Below, in pieces: positions 45,792 through 58,078 of a stretch of DNA of 64,000 nucleotides (position 1 is its first letter; each line of letters starts with the position of its first letter). The stretch lies in NCBI GenBank assembly GCA_013146195.2, contig CM028377.1, positions 20,176,796-20,240,795 on the forward strand, written 5' to 3'. Both the position numbers and the translations under genes were made by a program. The notes under the pieces were generated by a model. The model saw nothing but the letters and a program-made list of their open reading frames with translations. It did no database searches and was not told the origin of the DNA. The stretch is from Codonopsis lanceolata (lineage: Eukaryota; Streptophyta; Magnoliopsida; Asterales; Campanulaceae).

Positions 45792-48082
45792 ATCAAAATC
45801 AATTAAGGATTGAAGAAGCTCCAAAACAAGATGGAGCAAGTAAAGGTCAAGCAGCATTGATGAAATACATGCTTGAAGAGATTGAAAATTTAAAGAAGCA
45901 CATTGCGACGTCTGAAGTCGAGAGAAGAGAAGAAGGGAAGTTCCCTTGTCAAACCGAGCAAGCAAAATCAATCAACGTCTTGCGAAGCGGTAAGGAAGAG
46001 GTAAGTGATCTTGTTCATTCTTCTAATGTGCCTGATTGAGTAGAAAATTCTGAAAAAGAAATAGAAAAAGAAAATAATATTAATAATGAGAATAACGAAA
46101 CAATTAATCAAGAAGAAGAAGTAGAAGTAGAAATTCAAAATAAGGAACAAGAAAAAGAAGTTCAAAATAAAGAAATTGAAAAAGAGGTAGATCAAGAAGA
46201 AAAGGAACCTTACGTGGCTCCACCACCATATGTTCCTCCAATTCCGTTCCCAAGAAGACTTATGAAAAATCGAATGGACAAACAATTTACGGAAATTTAT
46301 AATATGTTATCCAAAGTGAATGTTAATCTTCCTTTGCTTAATGTTATTAAAAATATTTCAGCCTATGCAAAGTTTTTCAAAGATCTTCACTCAAAGAAAC
46401 ACAAGTTTGAAAACAATGAAAAAATTATTGTTTCTGAAAATGTAAGCTCAGTTTTACAACCCGAACTACCCCCTAAGTTGAAGGATCCTAGTAGCTTTAA
46501 TATCCAAGTTTCCTTGGGAAGCTCTAAAAAGATGAAAGCGATGCTAGATTTAGGAGCAAGTATTAACTTGATGCCTTTTGCGGTCTACAAACAGTTAGGG
46601 TTAGGAGAATTAAAACTCACTACTATGCAATTACAATTAGTTGATCGTTCAGTTAAATATCCTTTGGGTATAGTGGAAGACATACTAGTTCAGGTTGATA
46701 AACTAATCATTCCAGTCGACTTTGTGGTTCTAGAGATGGAAAGGAAGATATGCACTAATAATGAAGTTCCTATATTGTTAGGCAGACCATTTATGGCCAC
46801 TGCCAATACTATGATAAATGTGAAAAATGGTAAACTCACAATGTCAGTCCTAGGGGAAACTATTGAAATCTCTGCTTTCGATGCTATGAATAGACCTAGT
46901 GACATAAATGCATGTTTTTCCATAGACGAAATTGAAAAATTATCCTCTGAAACTTTTGAAGAAGATAATAAAGATGAAGACTATGAAAGAGATACATTTA
47001 TAGTTTATGATGATAGTCCTATCCCTTCCATAAAAATTGACATTGATGAGATTGAAAGAGAAATAGAAGAAGAAGAAAGACAAGAAAGAGAGAAATTAGA
47101 AGCTCTTAAAAAGAAAGATACAGAAAATTTAGAGAAAGAACTAGAAAATAGTTCTGATAAATCTGAAAAAGTAGAAGAAGAAAGTAATGAAATTAAGGAA
47201 GATGAAGTAGAGATTTTAAAATCTCTTTTTGAAGAAATTGAGGTAAAGAATGTTAAAGTAGAAATTAAGGAAGATAATAAAGAAGAGGAGACAAAAATAG
47301 AAGAAACAATTAAAGCAGAAAATTCTGAATTAATGCCATCTATTAAATCTCCACCAGTTGAAGAATTAAAACCATTACCACCTCACGTAAAATATGCATT
47401 TTTAGGGGAAGGTAAAACTCTACATGTTATAATAGCAGTCGATTTAACTGAAGAGCAAGAAACTAGTTTATTGAAAGTTTTATGGACACATAGAGAAGCT
47501 ATAGGATGGTCGCTAGCCGACTTAAAAAGTATAAGTCCGTCTATGTGCATGCATAAAATACATCTAGAAGAAGGTAGTAAACCTTCAAGAAAAAGGCAAA
47601 GAAGACTTAACCCACATACGGAAGAAGCCGTAAGAAAAGAAGTTCTTAAGCTCCTTGATGCAGGTATAATTTACCCAATATTAGACAGTAAATGGGTTAG
47701 TCCAGTTCAAGTAGTTCCTAAAAAGTCAGAAATTACAGTTGTTAAAAACGAGAAAGATGAATTAGTCCCTACAAGAACAATAACTAGTTATAGAATGTGT
47801 ATTGATTTGCGAAAATTAAATGCGGCAACTAAGAAATACCACGTTCCTTTGCCATTTATTGACCAAATCCTTGAAAGACTAGTCAGTCATGAATATTATT
47901 GCTTTCTTGATGGTTTTTCTGGTTACAATCAAATCCCTGTTGCACCTGAAGACCAAGAGAAAACAACTTTTACATGTCCTTTTGGTACTTTTGCTTTTAG
48001 GAGAATGCCCTTTGGACTATGTAATGCACCAGCCACTTTTCAAAGATACATGATTTCTATATTCTTATATTTAGTGGAATGA
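45792..48082 (+). pseudogene. Athila-like protease and reverse transcriptase (copy 2)
   Basis: The frame differs from gag. A leading linker (45857-46036) ends in TGA at 46037-46039, then the frame stays open to 48082. Order: acidic Lys/Glu linker, PPPYVPPIPFPRRL, protease with AMLDLGASINLMP (catalytic Asp present, about 46547) and LLGRPFMA, and a long Glu/Lys-rich spacer (about 46920-47330). RT follows from KYAFLGEGKTLHVI through SKWVSPVQVVPKK, CIDLRKLNAATKK, CFLDGFSGYNQIPV, TFTCPFGTFAFRRMPFGLCNAPATFQR. A TGA at 48080-48082 stops it just before the active site. Confidence 0.9.
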
Positions 48083-49291
48083 TGTGTTGAAGTTTTCATA
48101 GACGATTTTTTAGTTTTTGGAAATTCATTTGATCATTGCCTAGAAAATCTTACATCAATTCTGAAAAGATGTTGTGAAACAAATTTAACTTGAAGTTGGG
48201 AGAAAAGTCACTTCATGGTAAAACATGGAATTGTCTTAGGGCATGTTGTGTCTAATAAAGGTATTGAAGTTGATAAAGCTAAAAACGAAGTTATTTCACA
48301 ACTACCCCCTCCAACTTCTGTTAAAGGTGTTAGAAGTTTTCTAGGGCATGCTGGTTTTTATCGAAGATTTATAAAAGATTTTTCCAAAATATGTAAGCCT
48401 CTATGTAACTTGTTATTAAAAGATACAAAATTTATTTTTGATCAAGAATGTTTGGAAGCATTTAATTTATTGAAAGAAAAATTAACTACTGCCCCTATTT
48501 TATCAGGCCTGATTGGTCACTTCCTTTTGAAATCATGTGTGATGCATCGATTTTGCAATTGAGCCTGTTAGGACAGGGTAGATAGAAAACCTCATGATTC
48601 ATTATGCTAGTAGAACTCTAAATGGTGCACACCAAATTATTACAACAACGTAAAAGAATTTTTGGCAATTGTGTATGCTTTAGAAAAAATTTAGATCATA
48701 TCTCAAGTTAGATCAAAAGTGATAATATTTTAGATCATTACTTGCATTAAAATATTTATTAAGTAAGAAAGATGCTAAGCCTAGATTAATTAGGTGGATG
48801 TTATTTTTACAAGAATTTGACATCACAATCAAAGATAAAAAGGGAAGCGAAAATGTAAGTAGTCGACCATTTGTCTAGATTAAATTTTCACCCTTGCTTG
48901 AGCGTCAATTTCTTGATGATCGATTCCATAAATGAAGATTTTCTGATGAGCAACTATTATTAGTAATTAAAGATTCGGACCCTTGTATCTTTGATTTTGT
49001 TAATTATTATGTGTCGATATCATAAATTCGATTTTGATCATTATGAAAAGAAGAAATTTTTAGCAAACGAAAAATTATTTACGGGAAGAGCCTCGTCTTT
49101 ATAAAATATGTTCAGACTTTTTAATTAGGAGATGTATTCAAAAAAGATCAACAAGGTATAATGAAATTCGCCATGAATATTCTTGTGGAGGTCATTCTAG
49201 TGGAAATAAGCGCAGAAAAAATTTTACAATCGGTTTATTTAATACTCTTGTTTTTAGAGAATGTGAATTGAAGCGATTATAGAAGATTTGT
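48083..49291 (+). pseudogene. RT end, RNase H and integrase start (copy 2)
   Basis: Continues the polyprotein with shifts. RT active-site loop VEVFIDDFLVFG (about 48090), then HGIVLGHVVSNKGIEVDKAK, VRSFLGHAGFYRRFIKDFS and the start of RNase H. Decayed RNase H (48520-48890) keeps [22 protein letters not shown] and [10 protein letters not shown]. From 48950 the integrase zinc region is recognisable (EEPRLYKICSDF, EYSCGGHSSGNKR), then the gap. The element's 3' end and LTR are not seen. Confidence 0.8.
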
Positions 49292-49391
49292 NNNNNNNNN
49301 NNNNNNNNNNNNNNNNNNNNNNNNNNNNNNNNNNNNNNNNNNNNNNNNNNNNNNNNNNNNNNNNNNNNNNNNNNNNNNNNNNNNNNNNNNN
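49292..49391. other. Assembly gap (100 N)
   Basis: A run of 100 N inside the Athila-like integrase. Sequence to the right is unrelated to this element, so the true gap probably exceeds 100 bp. Confidence 0.95.
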
Positions 49392-50600
49392 TGTGAAAGT
49401 TCAAAAATGGTGCCCATAAAGGAAAGAGCTACATGTGTATAGGGTACGTAGCTTTTCACTTGGTACTATAGTACATATATGCACGAGCTTCATGTTTCCA
49501 TGGATTGATCTTGTGAAAGATGGTTATCTTTGGAAATGTGTGAAAGCTACCTAGTGGCCAAGAGAGACTTGAAATAAAGTAAAGTCCAAATTCCCATAAG
49601 GAATACTGCATAGCCAAAAGAAGCTTGAAATAAAGTAAAGATTTAAATTCCCATAGGGAATTATGTGTATAAAATTGCTAATGGGAGAAAAGAAATTTGA
49701 CTCATTGACTCTGATTTTGCGATGAGACTCCAGATGAAGCATCATTGGGTACCTCATCAGTTGTTCCAGTCCATCACGTGTGTGCGCATTTGTCTTTAAT
49801 TCTTCCTATATCATTTTAGGCATACACGTTAGGGCATGCATATTTGGTAATTGGTGATTATATCATACTTATGATTCTTATGCCCTAAATAATTATGTGC
49901 AAACAAGTGCTTATCTCTCTCTTATTCAAGAATGATTGATGTCGAAGGTTGATTGTATGGAAATAGCTTGGTTGATACTCAAAAATATGGTGGAAGCACA
50001 CCTAGGGTTTGTCATGGTATTCTAGTTAGCATTTAATTATGTTTCCTATTTTATCTTGATTAAATTTGGAATTCCTAATTCTTTTTGGCTTTTGACCAAG
50101 CAATCTAGTTTCCTAAATTGTTTTGGCTTCCATCATACTGTTTCCATGTCCAAAAGGTTTCTTTTGCATGCCTATGATACATTGTATAGTAAGTAGTTGA
50201 GTTTATTTTCTCCTTATTTGGTTATAGACGTTGCTTGTACCCCTCTTATTCTAAATTGTGTTTGTATTATGTTCGGTACATTATAATGGTTTTAGCTAGG
50301 CTTAATGGTTGCATATATTCTCAAGAAAATGGCTTTCTTGTTCTACTCATCAGCAGCCTCTTCTTGATCTTCTTCACTTCCAAGCCCTAGTTGCTCAGGT
50401 CCTCGTTTTTCATGCTTCAAGAATCCAGCTACTCTACCATGGAATAAAGGTTGCCAAGTCCTGCATTTGCTCCAATCAATGACACACCTAATGATGGGTC
50501 ATCCACTGCCTCATCAACAGTTGTTGAATTTTTTTTTCCAATTCCAAACTCCACCATTAATGTCGCTGATATCTGAAGGAATGGTTGGATGTTCATGTTG
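49392..50600. other. Unassigned intergenic DNA
   Basis: No gene recognised. Includes a pair of ~50-bp direct repeats (49557-49604 and 49613-49661) sharing ACTTGAAATAAAGTAAAG and AATTCCCATA.GGAAT. Confidence 0.4.
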
Positions 50601-51821
50601 CTGCCTCTTCTGTTCAAAGAGGGGGAGTAGATGAAAGGGGAGATATTGGATGAAAGGGAAGTTTGTGCTTTACTTGGATATTTGTTTACATTAAATTGTG
50701 TTTGATAATTTTAAGTATCTTGGATATTTTGAATGGTCTTATTCAGGGGGAGTTATTCACAGAGGTGCTCATGGTATTTGCATTGACCAGAAAGGCAACA
50801 ACAAAGGGGTAGATTTCTAGAGTGAAAATAATTGTGCGTTTATTTTCTCCCTCCTTTTGTCGTGTCCTAATATTTAAGTCACATGTTGTTATTGCCTTTC
50901 TGGGTAATTGTTAGGAAACTTGGTCATTACCTTATTTAAGGACTCTAATATGACAATCCCTAACTTGTAGGATTAAATGTTTATTTCATTAATAACTCTT
51001 TCCTAATCCTAACATTCCCTTGTTGGGTTGTTTTCTTTGTGGACAAGTTTCCTATGAGCTCTATAAAAGAAAGGATCAGTCTTGGACATTTATGACCTAA
51101 GCTGTGAATTTTTAGAGAGAGTTTTACAGGGAAAGAGGCGTCACAGGCTTGAGTGAGCCACCATGATACATCGGAGAAGACTCATCAATTTCGCGATTCA
51201 CTATTTTTTTCCCTACACTCTTCCTATATTCTTTTGATTTTCTGATGTATTCAAGAGTGTTTAGCATAAATTAGATACTTCTTCTCACTTATGAGTTTTC
51301 ATAATGATTTCAACTCTCTAAACGGTTTGTTTTCATATTGTAAGCAATTGCAATCTTTTAATCTAGTGGAAGTTTTGCCATGAGGCATCGTCTACAAATG
51401 TTTTACTTGTATACATAAATTTTAGCTTAGTATCTCTTTGCTTGATTCGTTTATTAATAATTTTATTTATTCCGCTCCTTTTTTTACATGATGACTCATG
51501 AGATGATGTATCATTGGATACATCATTGGTGACTGTTTCAGCAAGTGTTGTTTATTATCGAATCCTAGCTACAAATAACATTTCACAAAGTAAATACCAA
51601 GAAAGGAAAAACTAATAATTAATTAAAATAAACACTTAGAAAAACAATAACTCAATAATTAAATATCCAACATACTTCATTTTGTACCACACACCTTTTG
51701 GATAACTTTGCACAGTTGATTGTCCATGAGACACACCAATGCAGTGTAAGAGTAATATTTATTAGATTTGTGTCGTGCTGCTCCCCGAGTGCAAATGGAA
51801 ACTGATCCTTTCTTCTCATTT
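50600..51821 (+). other. Possible decayed copia 3' end
   Basis: Several polypurine-like runs (AAAGAGGGGGAG at about 50617, CAGGGGGAG at about 50745, ACAACAAAGGGG at about 50805), the last resembling the pre-LTR sequence of some copia elements. LTR-like AT-rich sequence follows to about 51420. No second LTR or coding confirms it. Confidence 0.25.
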
Positions 51822-52464
51822 TGATATGATCTTGATAAGCCCTAAAAGTGTTTCTAAGATTTCGGGGATCTATTGGTTAAGTTTGGCAACTTGTAGGCAA
51901 GTTTGGAAGCTTGGAAAACTATTTGGATACTTCAGGAGGTCAAAGTGGCAAGTCAGCAAATTCGGAGAAGCAAATTCAGAGAAGCTGTGAAGCTTGCGGC
52001 CGCAAGGGGTCCTGACCTTGCGACGCAAGGTCTTGGCTGGTTTTTGTTTGTTTGGGTAATTTTAGTTTCCTTTTTATTTAGAGTTTCCTTTATTTAGAGT
52101 TTCCTTTTTATTTAGAGTTTCCTTTTAATTAGTTTTCTTGTCCTACAAGAATTAGGATTTATTTTGTAAGCCTATAAAAAGGCATTCTTAAACATTGTTT
52201 GGTGGAGAATTTGATTAATAAAAGTTGAGTTGATTTTCTGGTTAAAAAATTGTCTTATTATTTGAGTGTCCTGGATTGGAAGCTCGGATTATAAACATCG
52301 TGGATTCGTAGTTTATAATTGAATTCGACTTATCAGTTGGAGAGTCATCCCAATTGTGGCGTCATTAACAATTCCAAGGTTCGCGTCATCTCAAAGGCGT
52401 TGGGTCGCGGAGTCATTCATCCTAATACCTTTCTAGGAGATCCTTGGGTCCGTTCTCGTTATCA
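51822..52464 (+). repeat. 5' LTR of the short gypsy element
   Basis: 643 bp, TGATAT...TTATCA. TATAAAAA at 52173-52180. GC palindromes at 51993-52007 and 52016-52030. Tandem AGTTTCCTTT.TATTTAG units at about 52065-52130. Confidence 0.93.
51993..52030 (+). promoter_or_regulatory. GC palindromes in U3 of the short gypsy LTR
   Basis: CTTGCGGCCGCAAGG (51993-52007) and CCTTGCGACGCAAGG (52016-52030), about 145-180 bp upstream of TATAAAAA. Same motif as in the Athila-like LTRs. Confidence 0.5.
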
Positions 52465-52913
52465 TTTGGTATCAGAGCAATCCTAGTTACGGTAATTCCA
52501 TTCTATCTTAATTTTTGTGTATTATCGTTCTTGTTGTTAAACCCTAATTTTCATAGGGTTTATTATTCATTTAAAAAAATTTCTTGTTCATCGCCGGAAT
52601 TCTTGTTCACGTTCTTGTTCATTCTTTGAAAAACTTGTTCACGCCGGAGTTACTATTCACGGCAGGAAAACAATCTTCACGAAAAATACGTTCACGCTTA
52701 GAGATGCTTGTTCATTCCAAAAAAAATAATTAATTTTTTTAAAAATTTATTAATTCATCTAGTTGTGTTGAACTTGGATCATCAATCCTTGTTTAATCGT
52801 GTTGTTTTTTTTCAATTTTGAAATCATAATTGTTCTAGGATTTGTTACTTATAAAAAAAAATTGTGACTTTGAGTGCATACACGCAAGGGAGTGAATCAC
52901 CAAAATAATTATC

Positions 52914-53350
52914 ATGTCCGAACTTCCTAAACCATCGGCTATGGATGATTGGACGGAGTTTTTTCGAGAGATAGTGGGTAGTAAGTTCATGGTTGAGGGA
53001 TGGAGAAAACACATATTTCGTACTAGATGTTACGTGAGTAATAAGCCATGTAGTATGGTTATTGATGGAGGTAGTATCTCTAATTTTGCTAGCTCTACAT
53101 GGTTGAAGGTTAGGGCTACCAATCTTTACATCGCATCCTTATGAGTTGCTAGGGCTACATGTCGATGGGCAAGTGCATGTCTCCCAACAAACCCTCGTCA
53201 CTTTTCGAATAGGGAAGTATTCGATACGGTGATGTGATGTAGTACCAATGGAGGTTGGTCACTTATTACTTGGGAAACCATGGCAAGCAGGCAGAGGAGC
53301 AACTTACAATTTGATGGGTACAAAGAAATATAATTTCATGCGAGAATAGG
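52914..53350 (+). pseudogene. Gypsy protease remnant
   Basis: Starts MSELPKPSAMDDWTEFF and runs to CYVSNKPCSMVIDGGSISNFAS, where D-G-G-S is the protease active-site motif of many plant gypsy elements. A frame change at about 53140 is followed by HPYELLGLHVDGQ-, VPMEVGHLLLGKPWQAGRGATYN- and NKYNF-like pieces, the rest of the protease fold. The zinc knuckle usually found upstream is missing. Confidence 0.75.
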
Positions 53351-53804
53351 AGATCTCTTTAGTGCCTTTAACACTGCTCAAGTTCATGATGATTTATTGG
53401 TTTACAAACAAGCATGAGTGAATGGAAAATTGAAAAAGAGAAGAAAATTGAAAAAAGAAAATATTGAAAGAAAGGATTGAAAAAGAGATTGAGAAAATAT
53501 TGAGAAAGAAAGGATTGAGAAAGAGAAAATCGAGAAGGAGGAGGAAGAGCGAGAAAGGGTGGCGAAAGAAGAAACTGACGAGAAATTAATAGTGGTTCGA
53601 GAAAACTTGAAGTTATCGCAAGTATATCGAAGACCGCTTGATTTACTGACTTCAAATTTGTGTTGATCTTGGTTAATCAAACCGGATGATCGATGACTAC
53701 TTCTTCTTGACTCAACGGGCGGATTGGATGAATCTTGTCTCGCGGCGAATCGTCGAGCCTCCATGTGCGGATTTGAGGACAAATCCTTTTCAAGAGGGGG
53801 AATA
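53351..53804 (+). pseudogene. Lys/Glu-rich segment and polyprotein C-terminus
   Basis: A GAAAG/GAGAAA-rich stretch (53415-53575) encodes alternating Lys/Glu/Arg in some frames. The end reads CADLRTNPFQEGEYDM (about 53765-53810), crossing the polypurine tract into the LTR, as in gypsy polyproteins. RT to integrase is absent between. Confidence 0.7.
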
Positions 53805-54472
53805 TGATATGATCTTCATAAGCCCTAAAAGTGTTTCTAAGATTTCGGGGATCTATTGGTTAAGTTTGGCAACTTGTAGGCAAGTTTGGAAGCTTGGAAA
53901 ACCTGCTTGATACTTGGGTCAAAGTGGCAAGTTAGCAAATTCGAGAAGCAAATTCAGAGAAGTCATGTGAAGTTTATGCATCGCATGATCGCAGTCCACA
54001 CCTTGCGACCGCAAGGTCTCCTTTAAAGTCGCTGCTTTTTGTTTTATTTTCCCTGTTTTAATGTTTGGGTAATTTTAGTTTCCTTTTTATTTAGAGTTTC
54101 CTTTATTTAAGAGTTTCCTTTTATTTAGAGTTTCCTTTTAATTAGTTTTCTTGTCCTACAAGAATTAGGATTTATTTTGTAAGCCTAAAAAAAGGCATTC
54201 TTAAACATTATTTGATGGAGAATTTGATTAATAAAAGTTGAGTTGATTTTCTGGTTAGAAAATTGTCTTATTATTTGAGTGTCCTGATTGGGCTTCGGAT
54301 TATAAACATCGTGGATTCGTTGTTTATAATTGAATTCGACTTATTATCGCCAGAGTCATCCCAATTGTGTGTCATTCACTTGATTCCCAGTTCATGTTCG
54401 CTATCTCGCGTTGGGTTCTGTCATTCATCCTAATACCTTTTTAGGAGATCCTTGGGTCCGTTCTCGTTATCA
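53805..54472 (+). repeat. 3' LTR of the short gypsy element
   Basis: 668 bp, partner of the 5' LTR. CCTTGCGACCGCAAGG at 54001-54016. The TATAAAAA of the 5' LTR reads TAAAAAAA here (about 54184), so the two copies differ at the core promoter. Confidence 0.93.
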
Positions 54473-54477
54473 CATTT

Positions 54478-55650
54478 ATAGATGAGTTTGGAGCGATAGT
54501 CTTTACATTACAAAGGATATAAAGCACATAGTCATTTGCCAGTAGTATTCAAATTGGCTTCTCAAATTCGACATGGCCAAAACCAGTTCCGTATGCAAGT
54601 TTCAAGATATAATATAAGAATTATATATTTACACTTTTTAACCCTTGCTCAAAAACTAGTCAATGCAAATATCTTAATGCCATGAGAAATAGATGATCTA
54701 ATGATTTTTTTTTGTCCAAAACGAAAATCTATTTCAATAAAGTGACATTTTACATTTTTTTCAAATTTGTATGATGCCCGAATCTTCGTCCGAATCTTCA
54801 ATATCGTGTTTGGGAATTGGGGGGTTTTTTTAGAACCTTGAAGACTTGAAACTTAACAACGAAACCCCTTCGCTTTCTTCTGTGGCTAACTTTTTAGCCT
54901 TTCAGTATAACTCTTTCCCAAAATTCCTAGAAAAAAAAAACATATTATTTGAGGATCAAGTCTAGGTGACATGATTTTTAATCCTCATCAAAACTTAAAA
55001 TACATGGTCGTAACTCGTACGATAAATATATTGTGGACCAAACCTCATTAATGTCCACCATCCAATCAATTTTGTATTTGAGTAACATTCAAATTGACCA
55101 AAAAAAAGTCAATAATGACAATAATTTGGAGGAGTACTATATTTCAGCCTCATATACTATAGAGCATGCAACTAAGTTATTGCGATTTCGTTAACTGACC
55201 ATTGTGAAGATCCAGAGTCGAGTGGTGGCATTTTTAGATTGATGCTACTGTTCATGAAAAATGTTGTAAGGGAACCAGGAGGGTCATAGATAAGCTACTA
55301 AGCATGAGAACAATTGAAGCCATGGTTTACCTATTGGCCACCCTTTCTTGAACGCATAACAAGTCCAATGTGGATGCATCTCAACATGTCACACATGGAC
55401 CCTCCTGAATCTGAAATAAAAACCACTTATAGATATGATGCATTCTGATGCGTCAATTGAATTAGAAAATGGCATGAACGTTAGTCCCTACTTGAAGTCA
55501 TAGTTATAAGCTCTATGTCTCGTGTGTGTCAATGATAGCGGTAAGTTCTATGTATCTGTACATATAGAAGAAGAAAAATCGTTGTACCAAATAAGTAAAT
55601 ACGAGCATTAGTAATGTGAATTAAGTCGCTTGATTGAGGAAAATTCCTTC
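54478..55650. other. Unassigned intergenic DNA
   Basis: About 1.2 kb of AT-rich DNA with no supported gene or element ends. Confidence 0.4.
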
Positions 55651-56610
55651 TGTAAGTGTGGCTGGGCCTATTGTTTAAGCAGCCCACTTTGGTGAAGCCC
55701 AAACCCAAAAGCAACCCAGATAACCCCTGTGTTCAGCCCGCCCCTTTCCCCTCTCCTTGTTTTGATCGCAGCTGCTGTTGCTGCGTCTCTGGTTTTTTCG
55801 ACTTGGCTCCTTTTCGGGTGTTGCTTCCTTTTTTGACCCAGAAAATCCGGCCCCTTCCAAACCTTGTTCCAATCAACTCGTTGATTGCTCCGGTCTTAGA
55901 TTCCTCGAGATTGATTGCCTTGCCTTCGCGGTTGATTGCCGTGGATGTGCATATATATATACTCCCTCTGTCCGCCCCCTTGGAGATGTAACAGACATCA
56001 CGGTAATCTCTCTCTTGTGCGCTCTCTTTCTGATTCTTCTTCTCTCGCTCTAAAAGGCTCGTGATTTTGAGATCTCGATTCGAGGGTTCTGTGAAAGGGG
56101 TAATTGGGTTTCCTTGGGGTTATTCTGTTGGAAGGCTTGGGTTTGGTTTCACGGTGAGAACTCCTTGGAAGAATCGTCCCTTTTTTCGGTGGTGAACTCT
56201 TGGTTGGATTCTTTTGCTATACTTAGTGTATAGCATTGTGTTGTGGGGGTCTGAGCCTAGGCAACCATAAGCCCTAGACAGATCGAGTTAGGCTTCGGCC
56301 AAGGATACTCAAGTTGTTTTTCATATTAATCTGTTAATCTACATTTCAGTCTAACATTGTTTTGCAGGTGAAGAGGATATTTAGATAATATTTTGTTCTT
56401 GTTCATTTGTGTTTTATTTTATTCCTAAGCTATACTGGATAGGCATACTTGAGTATTGAACCAATTGAGAATCAGCATTTCTTAAAATATTTGGTTGCTC
56501 AGTTAGAGCTTTGGTTTATTAATGTTGGTGACTGATTATTGGTTATTTGGAAATACAACTTGGATATTGTGCTTTGCTTCAGTTTTGGTTAGTAGTATAG
56601 AAACCTAACA
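55651..56610 (+). repeat. 5' LTR of copia-B
   Basis: 960 bp, TGTAAGTGTGG...CCTAACA. The first ~590 bp matches 59387-59990. (TA)n TATA-like sequence at about 55948-55960. Short open frames in both LTRs are duplicates of each other and not genes. Confidence 0.9.
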
Positions 56611-56611
56611 G

Positions 56612-56623
56612 TGGTATCAGAGC
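56612..56623 (+). other. copia-B primer-binding site
   Basis: TGGTATCAGAGC, 1 bp after the LTR end; initiator tRNA-Met. Confidence 0.93.
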
Positions 56624-56980
56624 TTGGTTTGTGTACTGACAAACGGTGGAGCTGCTTTCAATCCAAAGGTAGAAATCACAGTCAGTGATTTCTGGGTATC
56701 GTGTTCCAAACTTAAAACTTTTTTACTTAGTTTCTAGTTGGTGAAACTTGTGTTTATGTTTTAGTTGTTTGGGTTGATTACGTTTATATTGCTTCCATTG
56801 TGTGTTGTTGTTTGATTAATAATATTCTGATTTAAAAAGGTTTTTTCCATAAACTTTTTTGGGTGATTTTTTGCTTGTCTTGGAAAATTGTGGTTTTCAA
56901 AAAAATAAAAAATATATATAAATTTACTTTGTGTGATTTTGGTGATATTTTTAAAATTGTTCTGTGTTGGTTTTTCCAAA

Positions 56981-58078
56981 ATGACAAACTCGTCATCATC
57001 CTATAATTTGGTACCCTTTGATGGGAAAACAGATTTTTCTATTTGGCAACAGAAAATGAAGGGCATTTTGATAAAAGAAAAAGTCTTTAAAGCTATAACT
57101 TTAAAATTTTCTGAAAATGAAAAATCGGACGATAGGACTGAAATGGACGAGTCGACTTATTATTCCATACTTTTGAACTTCAATGACTCAGTGATAAGGA
57201 AGGTTGGTAAACTTGGATCTGCTAAACAACTTTGGGATAGGCTAGAAGAACTTTATTATGAAAAATCATTATCTAGCAAATTATATCTCTTGGAATAGTT
57301 TTTTCGATTCAAACTAGACCTTGATAAAGACATGGAGGATAATACCGATGTTTTCACTAAGTTAGTTCAAGACATTAAGCAAACCGGGGATAAAAACATT
57401 GATGATTACACTGCTATTGTTCTTTTAAATGTTATTCTTGATTCTTATGTTGACGTGAAATCTGCTATTAAGTATGGTAGGGATGATATCACACTTGATA
57501 AGGTGATTGTTGGGTTAAAAAACAAAGAATTAGATTTAAAAGTAAATAGGGGTAAATCTCAAGCCGGTGAGGTTCATATGGTAAGAGGAAGACAACATGA
57601 TAGGAACAATGGTCAAAATGGTGAAGAACAAAATCATGGTCAAAATCAGAATTATGGAAACAACAGGGGTAGAAACCAAAGTAGGTCTAAGAATGGATCT
57701 AAGAAAAGACTTTGTTACAACTACGGTGAATCTGGTCATTTTAAGAAGGATTGCACAAATCCTAAAAAGAAAAGTCAAAATCAGAATCATGATAATCAAA
57801 AAGATTGTAATTTGGCCTTGTGTGAAGATGGTGGTGATGTTTTTATGGTAACGGAGTCTTGTGAAACCAAAGTGAATTATGTGAACTCTATTTCTGCATA
57901 TATGAATGAGTGGGTTATAGATTCTGCGTGTACGTTTCACATGACACCTTTTAAAAATGTTTTTTCTTCATACAAAGATGTGGAAACTAGAACTGTTTCC
58001 TTGGCTAATGGTAAGAATTGTAAAATTGCCTTTGGAATTGGCAATGTGTGCTTGAAATTTGATTACGGTATAATTTGA
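56981..58078 (+). pseudogene. copia-B gag and protease
   Basis: Gag start ATG at 56981 (MTNSSSSYNLVPFDGKTDFS). TAG at 57296-57298 replaces a Lys codon (copia-A has LLEKFF). The same frame continues MEDNTDVFTKLVQDIKQ to the nucleocapsid, whose knuckle reads CYNYGESGHFKKDC: the second zinc Cys is Tyr. The protease active site reads DSACT instead of DSGCT. Frame lost at 58078. Both defects, besides the stop, argue that Gag and protease are inactive. Confidence 0.9.

Larger units (their letters stand above)
51822..54472 (+). mobile_element. Non-autonomous gypsy element, complete, TSD CATTT
   Basis: 2651 bp in total: LTRs 51822-52464 and 53805-54472, primer site TGGTATCAGAGC (52467-52478), polypurine tract GAGGGGGAA (53794-53802). 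The identical 5-bp CATTT flanks it (51817-51821, 54473-54477). The interior is only 1340 bp. It keeps a protease remnant and the DLRTNPFQEGE end typical of plant gypsy polyproteins, but no RT, RNase H or integrase. Must have been moved by proteins from another element. Confidence 0.93.

Noticed and set aside
50617..50818. Firm copia 3' end with polypurine tract
   Set aside because: Several purine runs compete, and no matching LTR or coding sequence was found; kept only as a low-confidence note.
55656..55991. 111-residue frame repeated at 59392-59727
   Set aside because: The two copies are the two LTRs of copia-B; conservation reflects LTR duplication.
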